Shown: positions 50,828-62,955 of the stretch, piece after piece
Numbering within the stretch: position 1 is the first letter of the stretch
Layout: every line of letters starts with the position of its first letter
Origin: Tubiluchus corallicola
Lineage: Eukaryota > Priapulida > Priapulimorpha > Priapulimorphida > Tubiluchidae
Length of the DNA stretch: 64,000 nt
Assembly (NCBI GenBank): GCA_030141605.1
Contig: JAQGDQ010000014.1
Coordinates: 496,001-560,000, forward strand
Reading direction: 5' to 3'
Position numbers and translations under genes: made by a program
The notes under the pieces: generated by a model
Database searches by the model: none
Told to the model about the DNA's origin: nothing
What the model saw: only the letters and a program-made list of their open reading frames with translations

Positions 50828-51128
50828 GCTATTTTAAATGTAGCGTCTGGAATGCGTTAGGCGTTATGCGAACGCAGGTCAGATAATCGGGTGCATTGAA
50901 AACAATATAAACCGATTTTACCTATTCAGCACCCGCATCCTGCATTCGCATTGCGTTATGCGTTATCCACTTGCAGAATAGCTGGGAATAAAAAATAATT
51001 AGGAAAAGGCTGCAGAAAAATAACGCATAACGCAAAACGGGTGCATTGAAAGCATTATAAACCGATTTTATCTATTTCGCACCCCCATAACGCATACGCA
51101 TTACGGGTGCTACATAAACGCCACTTTA
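50828..51128. mobile_element. MITE of the GCGTTATGCG family (family B copy 2), internally palindromic
   Basis: The right end, on the - strand, reads AAAGTGGCGTTTATGTAGCA and the left end is a degraded version (TAAATGTAGCGTCTGGAATG). The interior holds direct and inverted copies of CGGGTGCATTGAAA, ATATAAACCGATTTTACCTA and ATAACGCATAACGC. So it looks like two nested or fused units of the element seen at 14880-15090. No coding potential. Confidence 0.65.
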
Positions 51129-51846
51129 TGTGAGTCATACGTTTGCAGTTTTGAAATTGGCAGTATTTTTCTTATACAAGGCTGTGGTAAGACAAATGCT
51201 TTTTTCTTTTAAAACTACCTTTAAAATGAAATACAGCAAACGCTGACAAAAGTAATACTCTTTAACATTTCATATTATAAAGCAGGACTCGGTATTTTAC
51301 TTATTTACAGCCTCCACTTTCAGAGTGATCAATGGTAATTTATAACAACTACAGTTCTGTGCATATGCTAAGATCACAAGTGTCTATACTGAAAAAACGA
51401 AACACTTTTGCAAAGTGTCTATACAGTGTATGTGAAATGGATTAGCTTTCTTATATCATTTTGATTCATGTTTTTGATTAAAATCTGGTTTAAACTTTAG
51501 AACTCAATTATAAGTGAGAGATATGTATCTTAGTTTAGCATATAAATTGAAAAGAGTACAGTCGTGTTATACAAAAATCATTTACACTAGTATCTAGTCA
51601 CACATGGGACCATTTTGAAATCTCAGTACTTTCAGGAATTGGTGTTGTCTGCTTGTCTCTGGCTCACAAACATCGCTTCAAGTTTTTTATGTGGCTGGGG
51701 AAAATTCTCCGTGACAAAAACTTTGTTAAATGTCTTTGACTGCGTCAGTTTCTTCAAAGTGTACGCACAGTCTTCTTTATCAATATCAACTTCCGGAAAT
51801 CATCACGACGTTTCGTTGTATTCTCTGCACATATACACTCCATAAT

Positions 51847-52050
51847 TCAGGACTTTGGGCTACCCTGTTTGCTACCTCTAGGCGATTGTCCCTTCTTGTC
51901 TACGGTTAACTGCTGCTCCATGCCATTTTTCATATGAAAGCTGATGAGAGAAAATAGTTTCTTCCAGGCAGACTCAATCTCACTTGTCCAAGGCACGTCG
52001 TTGTCTTGTAGTATTGGTATTATGCTGATGATAAATTGAGAACCCAGTAA
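51847..52050 (-). CDS. globin 2, exon 3 (G and H helices, C-terminal tail)
   Basis: Read on the - strand, acceptor TATCTGTTGTAG (AG at 52052-52051) is followed in phase 0 by 67 codons and TGA (51849-51847). The sequence has a G helix LLGSQFIISIIPIL, the GH turn DNDVPWTSEIES, an H helix AWKKLFSLISFHMKNG with the conserved Trp, and a basic/polar tail ending SPKS. Phase and fold position equal those of globin 1 exon 3, and the exon matches the end of exon 2 at 59389. Tail length suggests a C-terminal extension as in globin X-type proteins. Confidence 0.82.
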   Translation of the reverse strand, partial: LLGSQFIISIIPILQDNDVPWTSEIESAWKKLFSLISFHMKNGMEQQLTVDKKGQSPRGSKQGSPKS

Positions 52051-52186
52051 CTACAACAGATAGAAAGAACTTAATATTTAAGGTTGCTTGATTAGTTACG
52101 TATTTGCGAGTATTGCATTTGCTTATAGGTGGGTCAAGATAGCTCTTAGTTAGGAGGACAACCTAACTAACTAACTAACTAGGAGG

Positions 52187-52446
52187 GTACCTAGGACAAA
52201 TTACAATAGAATTTTTCTCTTCAGATTCTGATAGAATGTGGTTTCAGGTACCCGCAACAAAAAATAGACCAAAATCGGCGTAGGTACTTTGGTTTAGGAG
52301 ATACACCTAATTTTTTGCCCCAGTAGGGGCAATCTTGGATTTAAGCAGATACTTGGCCGATTTTTTTGTTGATTGCACTTGAGACCACATTCTAACAGAA
52401 TCTGCAAAGAAAAATTGGATTGTAATTTGTTCTAGGTCGTTGGTTA
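52187..52446. mobile_element. MITE with roughly 85-bp terminal inverted repeats (family D)
   Basis: The left arm CCTAGGACAAATTACAATAG, then TTTTTCTCTTCAGATTCTGA, is mirrored at the right, where the - strand reads CCTAGAACAAATTACAATCC, then TTTTTCTTTGCAGATTCTGT. Both arms continue into TAGAATGTGGT and CAACAAAAAA. The roughly 90-bp centre has no coding potential. A CTAAC short repeat lies at its left border and a C homopolymer just after its right arm. It sits 136 bp upstream (in transcription sense) of globin 2 exon 3. Confidence 0.65.
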
Positions 52447-53155
52447 TCTTTACCCCCCCCCCATTAAAGGCATAATATTAAATGACAAATGTTAGGTTGA
52501 CTGAGATATCTCGACATCTGACATTGCAATGTCGAAAATGCAATCTATTTATTTTTTAATGAAACGCACAATTAGCCATAAATATACATAGATAGATATG
52601 TAGATCGTTTTTCACGCACACATGGTTAAATGCAATAATTACAAGAAAACGTACAAGGACTAAGAATAACAAGCAAAATGTGAGAGCAACATACGACCAT
52701 GGCCTTTACACGTTGCCCTTATTTTAAAGATTAGTGAATTTACGCTGGACCATGTGAAAAACGTTGTATTATCTCACCAAAAATGCACGTTAGTCAGAAA
52801 AGTGCACTTTATTTACGAATTAATAGTGCGTGTAACGAAAACATTAACCACACTGAATTTTACATGAGCTCTTACATGCATTCCACCTACGCGCTCCGTA
52901 CTACAAAGTGCACTTAATTAATACTTAATTAATTACAGTGTTGGTGTGGGCACGTATGTCAGTAGTTGTAGTTGCTTTACGTAATTGACGTCAACCATAT
53001 TGGTCTACCGCTCCGCCTCCGCTTTGACGTAACCACGCTCAGCGGCATTCAGGACAACAGCTCACGCTGGACAACAACTATCTAAACTAAACTAAACTAA
53101 TCAGTTTTCCACCGACCACACATCTAATTTATACCCTTTCTGGACATTGGCTAAC

Positions 53156-53271
<116 letters not shown>

Positions 53272-53308
53272 CTTTATCATTGAATGTACGATTAACATAA
53301 GCTGAAAG

Positions 53309-53482
53309 AACTTTGCCGACTGTAATAATTTTACAACTATATAACAGAGGCTATTATTACAATATCTTTACCCTAATTAACACTTTACAGTCTTTGTTAT
53401 TACCCGGCGGCAGAATCGAACTCATGATCTATAGGACAGAAAGCGCGGACGCGTTACCATTATACTATAATAAGAATGAAAA
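53309..53482 (-). mobile_element. tRNA-derived SINE, family T copy 1
   Basis: On the - strand it reads an A-box region ATTATAGTATAATGGTAACG and a B box CATGAGTTCGATTCTGCC, then a body with ACTTTACAGTCTTTGTTATT on the complementary strand, ending near CCGACTGTAA. A second copy follows at 53543-53740 in the same orientation. Confidence 0.65.
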
Positions 53483-53542
53483 CCTTTATTTAAAGTCAGG
53501 TTTAAATTCAATAGACAACACAAGCCTTCCATGAGGCTTTTG

Positions 53543-53740
53543 AGGCCGACTGTAAACAACAAGTTACAACTATATAACAAAGATCATTGCTACCCAACAT
53601 TTACCCCAAATATCACAAAAACGTAGGACAACAGTTCGTACCATTTTTAAAGTCTTTGGTGTGACCCGGCCATAATATCGAACTCACGACCAAGCGGACG
53701 GAAAACGGACGCGTTACAACTATACTATACCGTCTTATCG
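53543..53740 (-). mobile_element. tRNA-derived SINE, family T copy 2
   Basis: On the - strand it reads GGTATAGTATAGTTGTAACG and TCGTGAGTTCGATATTATGG, matching copy 1 head boxes. The body shares TTACAACTATATAACA and GGCCGACTGTAA blocks with copy 1 on the + strand. The pair is spaced by about 60 bp. Confidence 0.65.
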
Positions 53741-54529
53741 AATGGAATGTCATCACAGATGCTGCATAGTTGTTAAATAAGTGTTTACCGTTTGTTAGGA
53801 AAGTTTTAAAATTATTTAACCAATTAATGTGCAGATGATAATGAAAAGTACATCTATAGACGTAATTTTTTTCAATAAACAACAAAACTGTAAAAAGTTA
53901 GAGGCCAGCTGTTGAAATGGCGACGTACTCTTTTGTCACCAAACAATAACTTTCGCTGCGTTTCGTTAAATGCATTTCTTATTGCGCGAAGCATGACAAA
54001 TGACTGACATTAAAAAGCGATTAGGGTTATTGAAGGCCCAGTTTGGTTGTTTAATGTTACAACAGACTGGTTATTATCGCTGCAAACTAAAAAAAAACAA
54101 AATGCACAGTCAGTCAGTTAGTCACAGTCAGACAATCACTCGGTCATTCAGTTAGCTGGTTGTTGGCCAATTATTCGGTCAATCGACAGTGTATTATTGG
54201 TCGGTCAGTTGGTCTATCAATGAATTTGACGGTCCATCAGCCGGCTTCAAGTTTGACGTACTGCCCTACATATATCCAGATAACGTAACTGTAACTTGGC
54301 CAAAGAGCCCGATCTAATGAAAGTGTAATGACGATTCCCCTACTATTTAATGAATAAGGTACTTATTATGGCCGTATAGGAAATTTAATAATCTGTCTAG
54401 AGTGAATTGCGCTTAATCTTGTAGCACTCGTGAGACAGTACATGCACAGTGTCACGGATGCAAGTCTCATAATCGTATTCTTAGGTGCAGGTATCGAACT
54501 CCGAGGTATATCGTGTAGGCACTTGAAGT

Positions 54530-54970
54530 AAGGGGCATTGAGACTGTGGCTACACAAGCAGTGTGTTTCAAAGTATTGGGCATTGAAGTAGTGAACACCA
54601 AAGTAGTGAGCACCGAATTAGTGGGCACTGAAGTAGTGGGTACCGAAGTGTTGGACACAGAAGTAGTGGACATTGAAGTAGTGGGTACTGAAGTATGGGG
54701 TATCAAAGCGTAGGCATCGAAGTAGTGGGTATGGATGTTGTCGGCAACGAAGAAGGGGTGTGAACTAGTAGACACCGAAGTTACTGTAGTGGGCATTGAC
54801 GCAGAGGACATCGAAGTACTGCGAACTGAAGTATAGAATTTCAATGCATGGGTAACGGAGTAATGGGTATGGAGGTTGCGGGCAATGAAGTAGGGGTACA
54901 GAAGTAGCGGGTACTGAGCTTACTGTAATTGGTGCCAAAGCAGTGAATATCGATGAGCACCAAAGTAGAG
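54530..54970. repeat. 15-bp minisatellite with higher-order structure
   Basis: Between about 54570 and 54720 the sequence is made of 15-base units such as GGGCACTGAAGTAGT and GGGTACTGAAGTATG. Further right, longer blocks starting GGGTATGGATGTTGTC (54726) and GGGTATGGAGGTTGCG (54866) repeat at about 140 bp. On the - strand the unit is a multiple of three and gives a five-residue repeat (TSVPT, TSMST, TSVSN). That looks mucin-like, but there is no evidence that it is translated. Confidence 0.8.
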
Positions 54971-55341
54971 GCTGAGGGTATTGAGAAGTAATGGGAAGGG
55001 ACGTTAAACATGCGGTCATCCATGAAATCTTCTATTGGGTTGTCTTGCTTAATAATTTTAATGTTAATAATAGTAATGGTCATTACAATTCAACCTTGCT
55101 AATCAACTATAGAATCATTTACACTCACATGCAATCGAACATCTTATTTAATCTATTATCAAATTAGGAAAAAATTTAATAATTATAATTTAATGTATAC
55201 ATTATTTGCATAAATAATCTTTTAATAGAACTTTTTTTAGCAAATTCTAATTTTCTTTTGTGTATTTGGTTTATCTAAATAATATATAATGTCTGCCAGC
55301 TGAAATAAAAATAAATCGAAGCAGATGAACTCAAATTAAGG

Positions 55342-55439
55342 CAAGTCAAGTCTAGTCAAGCCAAGTCAAGCCAAATCAAATCAAATCAAATCAAATCAAA
55401 TCAAATCAAATCAAATCAAATCAAATCAAATCAAATCAA
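55342..55439. repeat. (TCAAA)n pentamer array
   Basis: TCAAG-type units at the left grade into an almost pure ATCAA/TCAAA array. Confidence 0.95.
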
Positions 55440-56024
55440 TGAATAAATCAATGTTTTAAAATACTCGTAGCGCATCTATGACTACTTGTCTATTATAGGC
55501 GGATCACTGTCATAGTGCTTAATTCTACTATAGTATTTCGTTGCCATAGAGCCTTACTCTTGTAAATCTAAAAATCACGTGTATGTTCAGCAGTTTTTAA
55601 ACGCTTAGCTGTCTGTTGTTTTGTCATGGCCTTGTGCCATTCCAAAACTGACTCTATCCACTGCCCAAACTAAGCTGACATGTGTTAAACTTTCGACTAT
55701 GTTGACTACCTGCGACATGACATCTTACGGTAATCTTAAAAACACTTTTAAGATATAGAATTTATCTGCTACCCAAGGCAACACTGACTAGGTTTCAACT
55801 CATTACGTATCACGTTGTGAAACCACTACAGGCAGACTAGTGATCAGGTGACAGTAACAAGTTAATGAATCTCTTTGTTTCGTGCGAGGCTATTATAACG
55901 TGCTTGAAGTGTTTGCGCCCCAGGAAATCCTAATATGACCTGTATGAAAAATATTATTGAATAATAGACTAATGACCTACTTTTTATAGTTTGTGGTTAC
56001 CTGAAAGAAATGGAGAATACAAGA

Positions 56025-56092
56025 TGGAATGGAAGAAAGGTAGGAAGGAAATGAGAAAATGTAGAGAAGAAGAATAAGTAGAAAGGGAGTAA

Positions 56093-56152
<60 letters not shown>

Positions 56153-56303
56153 AAAAAAGAAAGAATGAATTAATTAATTAATGAGAGAGCGGCAGGGGTA
56201 AGAAAGAGAGGGGAAGAAAAGGGAAAAAGTGAGAGAGGGACAGAGAGAGGGGGGAGAAAGAAAGAGGAAGAGAGAGGAGGAGAGTGAGTAAGACAGAAAA
56301 AGG

Positions 56304-56340
<37 letters not shown>
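56025..56340. repeat. purine-rich tract: (GAAA)n and GA-rich region
   Basis: 56093-56164 is mostly AAAG tetranucleotides; 56200-56340 is GA-rich and ends with a pure GA run. One strand is almost all purine over about 300 bp, which can form H-DNA. In globin 2 sense this is a long polypyrimidine stretch inside its intron. The - strand frame is Ser/Leu/Phe-rich and is an artefact. Confidence 0.92.
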
Positions 56341-56342
<2 letters not shown>

Positions 56343-57177
56343 TAATAAAAAGAAGGGCCAAAGGTAACGATGAAATAATTAAAAGAAAACCTCCTAAAGC
56401 GCTTCCTACCTTTCCATAACTAAACAAACTAACTAATCGTACATGGAATATAATGTACAATAATCTGTACAATCCAATTATTGAACAGCACAAAGATTGC
56501 AGTTCACGAAGCGGTTGCCCCTCACTAATTAGCTGAACAACGAAGAAACTATTTTCAGTCGTACTGGCTTCTATAATATCAGAGCTTAATTTAATATGTT
56601 AAACAATAGTCGTATAGTAGAGAGCTAAACGAAATGACTGCAAGGTAAAATTAGTGCACAGTCTCACATATCGTCATCGAGTCGACTTTATAACTCTATT
56701 GCATTAATTAAATAATAATTATGCAAGATAAAATTTTCTGGCAACAATTATTGAATTATTATGCAAAGTCTAATTACGACCTTGACTATCGGTACTTGCT
56801 CCGGGAGGAGCAAAATATAATTAGTGACGTTTAGAACTGGGAGTAGTTGGAATAATGGAAAGAGAAATAACACAGTAATGGCTTTTATGCTAATTAATTT
56901 AAATAATGTAGTGCCGTAATTGTCTTCATACGACTGCAGTTATAAGTGACCTATTGCAGAACTTGCCTGTGAAGATTTCTTCTTCTAAGTACTGTTAGGG
57001 AACCAGTAATTAGATTTGTTAACCAATGACTCTAGAGGACTTAATGGTGTATGCAGCAGTTATTGAATAATGGAATACATTTGGTAATAACTCAGCGCTA
57101 ACCAGTAAACTAGAAAAACAGAATTCATCTGTTTAGAGTTCGACGTGCAGGTTTGCAATAAAACAGTATTGTTTAAT

Positions 57178-57308
57178 GTCATTGCTGTTGTCGTTGTCAT
57201 GATCGTTGTCGTCATCATTATCATTATAATCATCATCATCATCATCATCGTCATTCTTATTGTAATTGTCATAACCACCATATATATATATATATATATA
57301 TATATATC
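57178..57308. repeat. (ATC/GTC)n tract followed by (TA)n
   Basis: Trinucleotide-like GTT/GTC/ATC/ATT units lead to a TA dinucleotide run at about 57280-57306. Frames through it are low-complexity. Confidence 0.9.
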
Positions 57309-59388
57309 AATCATCAAATGTAAAGTACAAAATCTTATACAAAATCTTGAAAAATTTCATGTCACTGATTATGGATTTTAAATAAATAAATACTGTGAAA
57401 TTGATTTGTAAAAGGATCACAAATGGCGGCCTACAAAAGGATGACGATTGTTCTTATCTTAATTTTATTCTTACTTTGAATACTGACTTGATGGCACGGT
57501 GTCAATAAGACAAGGAGGCAGTTTTCCTGCATTTACGGATAATCAGTAGTAACTGTAGCCAAAGGAATCTGATGGAATAATAAAATCGTGATCAGCGTAA
57601 ATCCCTTGGTAGTTTCTTGAAATTATTGATAACAGTGCCTCTCCCTTGTGTGCTGCCTTCACAAGTTAGTCGTGATCTTTCTTCTGCGCATGTACCGATT
57701 ATCTGGGATGGCATGCGACCGAATCAAAGTGGACAGCATTTTGCTTTCATGAATTTTTTGAAAAAAAATCTGCTTTCAGCTAATACTCTTCTCACCGGGT
57801 TCGAAATAAAGACATTGCAGTGTTGGGAAGATAAGGATAGTTTCCTAAAAAACAAAAGAGCAGCTTCCTTTTTTCAGACATCTTTATTCCAGTGAAAATT
57901 TGGGAGTAGCCTACTTGTTTCCTTAGTTCATAAATCTTTGCCGCCAATCCCTTTTTAAGTAATAAATTCATTTATTCAACGAGTAAAAAACTCATCCTCC
58001 CAAAACCGAGACGGGGTAAAACTGACTATTTTCTTCTTGTTTTCATTTTTCCTCTTTTTCTTTCTTCGACTCCTGCCATTACATGGCCTGGTTAATATCA
58101 CATAAAGATCCTTGCGCCTATCCGTTATGTAAAACAAGCTGTAAAGGATGCTGTCAGCTGAACAAATGAAGTTAAATTCAGGCAGTTAACAGATCTGCTT
58201 TCTGGAATTAACTAGTTAAATAACAATAGCCTGCTTAATAAACACAGGCTTTAAAAACATGCTTTACATTTTAAATGGTTGCCAACTCTCTTCCTAAAAT
58301 TTTTAGCGAAATCTCAAGAACTATTTCCGTAACGTGGAAAAATTCAAATCTGTAGCTAATATGATTTCTGCGAACACCGTGCATTACTGGCATAGAATGC
58401 GGATGTTATTTAACGAGTTTTGTAGACACAGGCTTTATGGATGCAGTTGCTATTGTAGGATGTCTCCTGTACAATGTTACAACCGTAAATTCTTTCCTGG
58501 TTCTGTAAAATGATAATGTTTTGTTTTTGCCTTGTTTTTACATTATTTGCCAGAAAAACAAGTCACGTGACACTCTAATGAGGATATTTTGTCTAATTAA
58601 AAACGTTTATTTTAAAATTATATATCATTATAAATTACTTGGCAATACATGCAGCTGCTCCTTACCAAGCAACAAGCTCCAAGCTTTAGCTTACACAGGC
58701 TAATGGAATTGCGCTTTTAGATGCAACCTACTTTTTTCTAAACACATCTTTTCTTAATTGTCTAATCGTGCGTCGTATGTTTACTGTTAGAATTATACCT
58801 TACTATTTGAGATTAGTACACTGTTGTTCATTAAAGATTACAAAGATTCCCAAAATTAACTTATTGAGCATTTTAACCTAACAATTAGTCCCGCATAAAT
58901 TAATTTCAAACAAAATTAATTATATTTATTTATTTCATTAAAAAATGAACTATTAAACCAGTCATTTTTGCAACGAGAAAGAAAAATATTGTGAGTAAGT
59001 TAAAAAACTGTAAAAGCGTAATGTATTTCGCTACAAATAATTTGTGATAACAAACTTATTGATCACTTTAAGGTCTTGCTGCGCAAATGTGTTTTTAGCC
59101 AAAATAATAGAATTTTAAATAGCAGTAATATGATTTTATCCAACGTAACTGATGCATTTATTCGATATAATTCCAGTATTAGAAAACGCATGACTAGCCT
59201 CTTCATTTATTATTTAAACTAACCTATGCTCCTCTTGCACAGTTTTCCATTTTGTGTATATAGTTTTATAATTTGTATCACTTTTTTGTTTCTATGTAGT
59301 ATTTTATGTATTGATTTAAATATAAAATAAACGAATAATTTAATGTAAGTAATATTAAGTATTTACGATTGTTTTGTGTGATACTCAC

Positions 59389-59614
59389 ATCTATAAATTC
59401 TATTTTAGCTCCATAGAATACATGATTCATTCCTAGTTTAGTGAGTAATGCACATAGCTTCTCTGGTTCTTCTAGCCGTGTGGTAACTTTGTCCACCATG
59501 CCCATCACTCTGAGCGCATGCCCTCTAAGTTCTTTGCTATGCACTAATTTTTCGTTTTCTAAGTTCCTCAAATTCACAAAGGCTTCCTTCACGTCAGGAT
59601 TGTCTTCAAACATA
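59389..59614 (-). CDS. globin 2, exon 2 (C to F helices, haem pocket)
   Basis: On the - strand, acceptor TTTTTTTTCAG precedes one base that completes a split codon and 75 full codons, up to donor GTGAGT. The same phase and positions are used in globin 1 (B12.2 and G7.0). Key features are MFEDNPDVKEAFVNLRNL with CD1 Phe, the E-helix ELRGHALRVMGMVDKV with distal His, and LLTKLGMNHVFYGAKIEF with proximal His. E7-F8 spacing is 32, as in neuroglobin and globin 1. It resembles vertebrate globin X in the E helix more closely than globin 1 does. The gene continues to exon 3 at 51847-52050. Exon 1 was not found in 59615-64000 and is presumably beyond the window. Confidence 0.88.
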
Positions 59615-61584
59615 CTGAAAAAAAACAAAAATTTCTCATTTTTTAAATGACCATTTGTTCCACATGCCACATAAAAAACGTCTTGTAACAGCCAGGGTTT
59701 CCAACTCATTTTTCACTCAGTCTGTATGTGGTTACTACAGGTCAAGTGCACGAATGTCACCATATCTTTTCCCTTTGTTGTAAATTGTGCAAAACGTTGA
59801 AGTTTTGTTTTATTCTTATAATGCTTACTGCTATTATTCTTCATTTTGTAAACTTAGACTAATTGATTACTGTGTTATGATCGTTTCTGAATCTCAAATA
59901 ATAATAAGGTATGTATGTAGTAATAATAATAATACTTTTCTGCAACTTCTTCTAGTTACAACCACGTTTTGTTTTGACATTTTATATCTAATCTCATGGT
60001 TTGTAATGACATTTTGTGCCTTTGCATTTTAGTATCATCAGTGTGCTAATTATCCCTTCTTTGACTTGACATATAATATTGAAAATAACTACAATAGCCG
60101 AAACGATCGTCTACGCTCAATAAACATGTTAATTCCTAGAGTAAGCATGTTAATTCCTAGAGGCTGGCTCTTTCATGTATTCACTTTATCTTGTTTGCTC
60201 GTAACTTCGTTGAAGTTCTCTAATTTAAGTACATCATTGTAATTTAACAGTGAAGTACATACTGTTTCATAGACTTCATAGACTTTCACTGATTTCGCAA
60301 AGTTTATATCACTTCTCTACTCTTACTTTAAAGAAGTCACTGTGTCGTTCGTTCAAGATTACACACAAGGGAATCAGGTTTTAAGGAAGTACAAGCTGTC
60401 ATCGTGAAAGATAACCATATATTAACCGTTTTGTTATGCTGTAACACGTTTCCTGGCTTAACTAGACTCTCCAGAATGCACAGCTCGCCATGTTTATTGA
60501 TTGTTCACCCATCAGCCCAGTTCCTGATGTTATACAAACTCACGTTTTTGTGCTCCCTGCCGCTACTCTGAATTGGAAGAAACAATAAGGTCACGCCTTA
60601 ATTTTCTGATATCTTTACCCTGGGGGTTTTTATTAATTATCTGTCAGTAGTAATGGTTTCAGCTGCGTTACTGTCAGAAGAAGCTCCAACGTGCTCTCTA
60701 ATTCCAACCTACTCTGATCTAGAACGTCATTAGAATAGAAATTGGACAGCAACGTATCGTTCGCGTCACTCTGACATCATTTTATGGACAATCTTATTCC
60801 AGCGTCAAAGCCTGTAGTCCTGTAGTTACATGAAGTGCAGATTGACAATAATAATAAATATGTATTATTTATATTTATTTGATAGTACACAATCTGTGTG
60901 CATATATGTGACAATATGTGAATAAAGACAGTACATATCACTTTAACTTAATATAAAATCACAGTAATTATCAATTTTTAAGATTAATTTTCTTATGTAT
61001 TCCCTGACAAAATCGGCAAAAAAAGAAAATAAACGTGATAATATTTTCAGCCTAAATTTGTTCAGTAAACATTCAATATTTCTTTGCTCAGTAGTGAATC
61101 AGCAATGAATCGTTTAAAATTAGAATTATGGTTACTTACGAGTTGTATAATATAAGTACATATATCTAATGTAGGTTCGGCAAAAAACTTGAACGTAACA
61201 ACTTTCCAAGAACTTTCGTTGTCAATCAAAGCAAACTATAAGGGCGTGTATAAGCTTTCACAAGCGATTTACATTCTCATCAATCCTAAACTGTTGTGCC
61301 ATCTTAATATGAAACACAGTTTCCTCGACACTATAACGACAACATGGGAGATATTTAGCGTAGCTAAAACTGCGTCATTGCCAGACCAATTCCCCAAATG
61401 TGATTTTATCTGCCGTTTTATGATCACTTAAAGTGCTTGCAATATAGCTAACACGCCCGTCAGTATAGTAGGCTCTTGAGAAATTTGTTCAGATGACGTG
61501 TCTCTGCGTGGCATCTTAATATGGTTCTAATGGCTTCACACTAAGATAGTTCAGATACTCTCAGATGGACCAGCCATGTGAGTG

Positions 61585-62272
61585 TGAGATGTTATGACAC
61601 ACCACGAAGACAATGATACATACAGAGACTCGTAGAATTAGATTACTGTTGCATCCCACTCTGTTCTGTGACTGAGGCCAATGACTTCCTCTTCTGTTTC
61701 CTTCTTTGTATTTTTGTGCTTCTGTGTTTTTTCAATATGCTTGTATCCTGTGATAACTTCATGCTTGAAAATAAAATAGTCGCTTCAGAAACTTGCCATG
61801 GTCATAACAAGTCATAAAGGAATTTGACTTCTTTTATGATGTCTTTGTGTATGCAAAAAAAGATAATTTTTATTTGTTATAAAGTTCAAAATATCTGTAT
61901 ATGTAAAAAATAAGAATCCCACAACTAAAAAATAAAGAAAAAAAAGAAAAAACACACCGAATTACTAATATTAATTTTTGAGAAGCCTTTTATCCATGTT
62001 CTTTAAACACAAAAACATCATAAAAGAAGTCAAATTCCTTTATGACTTGTTATGACCATGGCAAGTTTCCGAAGCGACTATCTTATTTTCAAGCATGAAG
62101 TTATCACAGGATACAAGCATATTGAAAAACACAGAAGCACAAAAATACAAGGAAGGAAACAGAAGAGGAAGTCATTGGCCTTAGTCACAGAACAGAGTGG
62201 GATGCAACAGTAATCTACTTCTAAGAGTCTCTGTATGTATCATTGTCTTCGTAGTGTGTCATAACGTCTGAG
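61585..62272. repeat. long inverted repeat, 266-bp arms, 156-bp loop
   Basis: The left arm 61585-61850 and the right arm 62007-62272 are near-exact reverse complements, differing at only about a dozen positions. For example, the left arm has AACTTGCCATGGTCATAACA, mirrored as TGTTATGACCATGGCAAGTT on the right. The loop is AT-rich. No protein or obvious transposon termini are seen. It may be a fold-back/MITE-like element or two opposed copies of one repeat. A transcript through it would form a long hairpin. Confidence 0.92.
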
Positions 62273-62682
62273 AGTCTTTCTGAGCAAAAATAGTATCATC
62301 ATGTGTGTCAGGTTTATGGCAATGCTCAGATGCCACTTGAAGCTACGTTTCAGAAAATTTGGCTCACTGTCTTCTCCCCCTTGAAAGATGGGCCAGCTCA
62401 ACTTGGAAATGCTTGATGATTATTCCAGGAAATTAAAACTACGGATAAGAAACGACTGAATGGTCACAGTGTGCGCTAGGCTATAGGTTGTGTGCGCAGT
62501 TTACCAGACGGTGTAGTCTGGCCGCTGATCATACCAAAGACTTTTCAAATGGTACCTGCAGTCGCCGTGCCTGGTAATTACGGTAGAAGAGGGGTAATAA
62601 TAATTTCTGTTATGTAGTTGTAGAATTGTAGAAGTTGTAGAGTTCATACACCTCTTTGAGCTTATATTAGCTGTTTACCCGT

Positions 62683-62735
62683 TATAATAATAATAATGTT
62701 AATAATAATAATAATAATAATAATAATTATTATAA
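62683..62735. repeat. (TAA)n microsatellite
   Basis: An interrupted TAA array ending in an ATTATTATAATAAT palindromic stretch. Confidence 0.9.
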
Positions 62736-62861
62736 TAATCGACGAGGCCATTCTATATCAGCAGTTTTAAACTTTGGTATGCAAAGCTGATGTGCAATGG
62801 CTTCGTGATGGATCGAACCATTACAGGATAGGGGTGAAAATAAATAGCGCTTCGCTGTTGT

Positions 62862-62955
62862 TACATTATTATCATCATTATCGTTATCGTTATTGTTATC
62901 GTTATCGTTATCATCATCATCAATAACAACAACATTATTATTCTTATTCATTATT
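62862..62955. repeat. (ATC/GTT)n simple repeat
   Basis: ATTATCATCATTATCG, GTTATC and ATC units alternate; the - strand frame gives an Asp/Asn-rich artefact. Confidence 0.9.

Larger units (their letters stand above)
45507..51846. other. intergenic region between CFAP144 and the 3' end of globin 2
   Basis: Contains a tRNA-derived SINE (47885-47975), a palindromic MITE (50828-51128), and AT-rich sequence without recognisable exons. 47160-47410 is GC-richer and open on both strands, but nothing in it is recognised. At 50106, ATG opens a short protein-like stretch MATRIYPELNGELSK before GTAAAA, too weak to call as an exon. The remainder shows nothing supportable. Confidence 0.6.

Noticed and set aside
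54366-55083. Mucin-like secreted protein on the - strand
   Set aside because: The frames depend on a 15-bp minisatellite, change frame within it, and no signal peptide or splice structure is visible.
57617-57895. 92-codon + strand gene in globin 2 intron
   Set aside because: No domain, no neighbouring exons, and composition like the surrounding DNA.
60546-60571. 26-base microexon with GTGAGT on the - strand as globin 2 exon 1
   Set aside because: It lacks the A-helix Trp and a suitable phase-2 end with the B-helix sequence.
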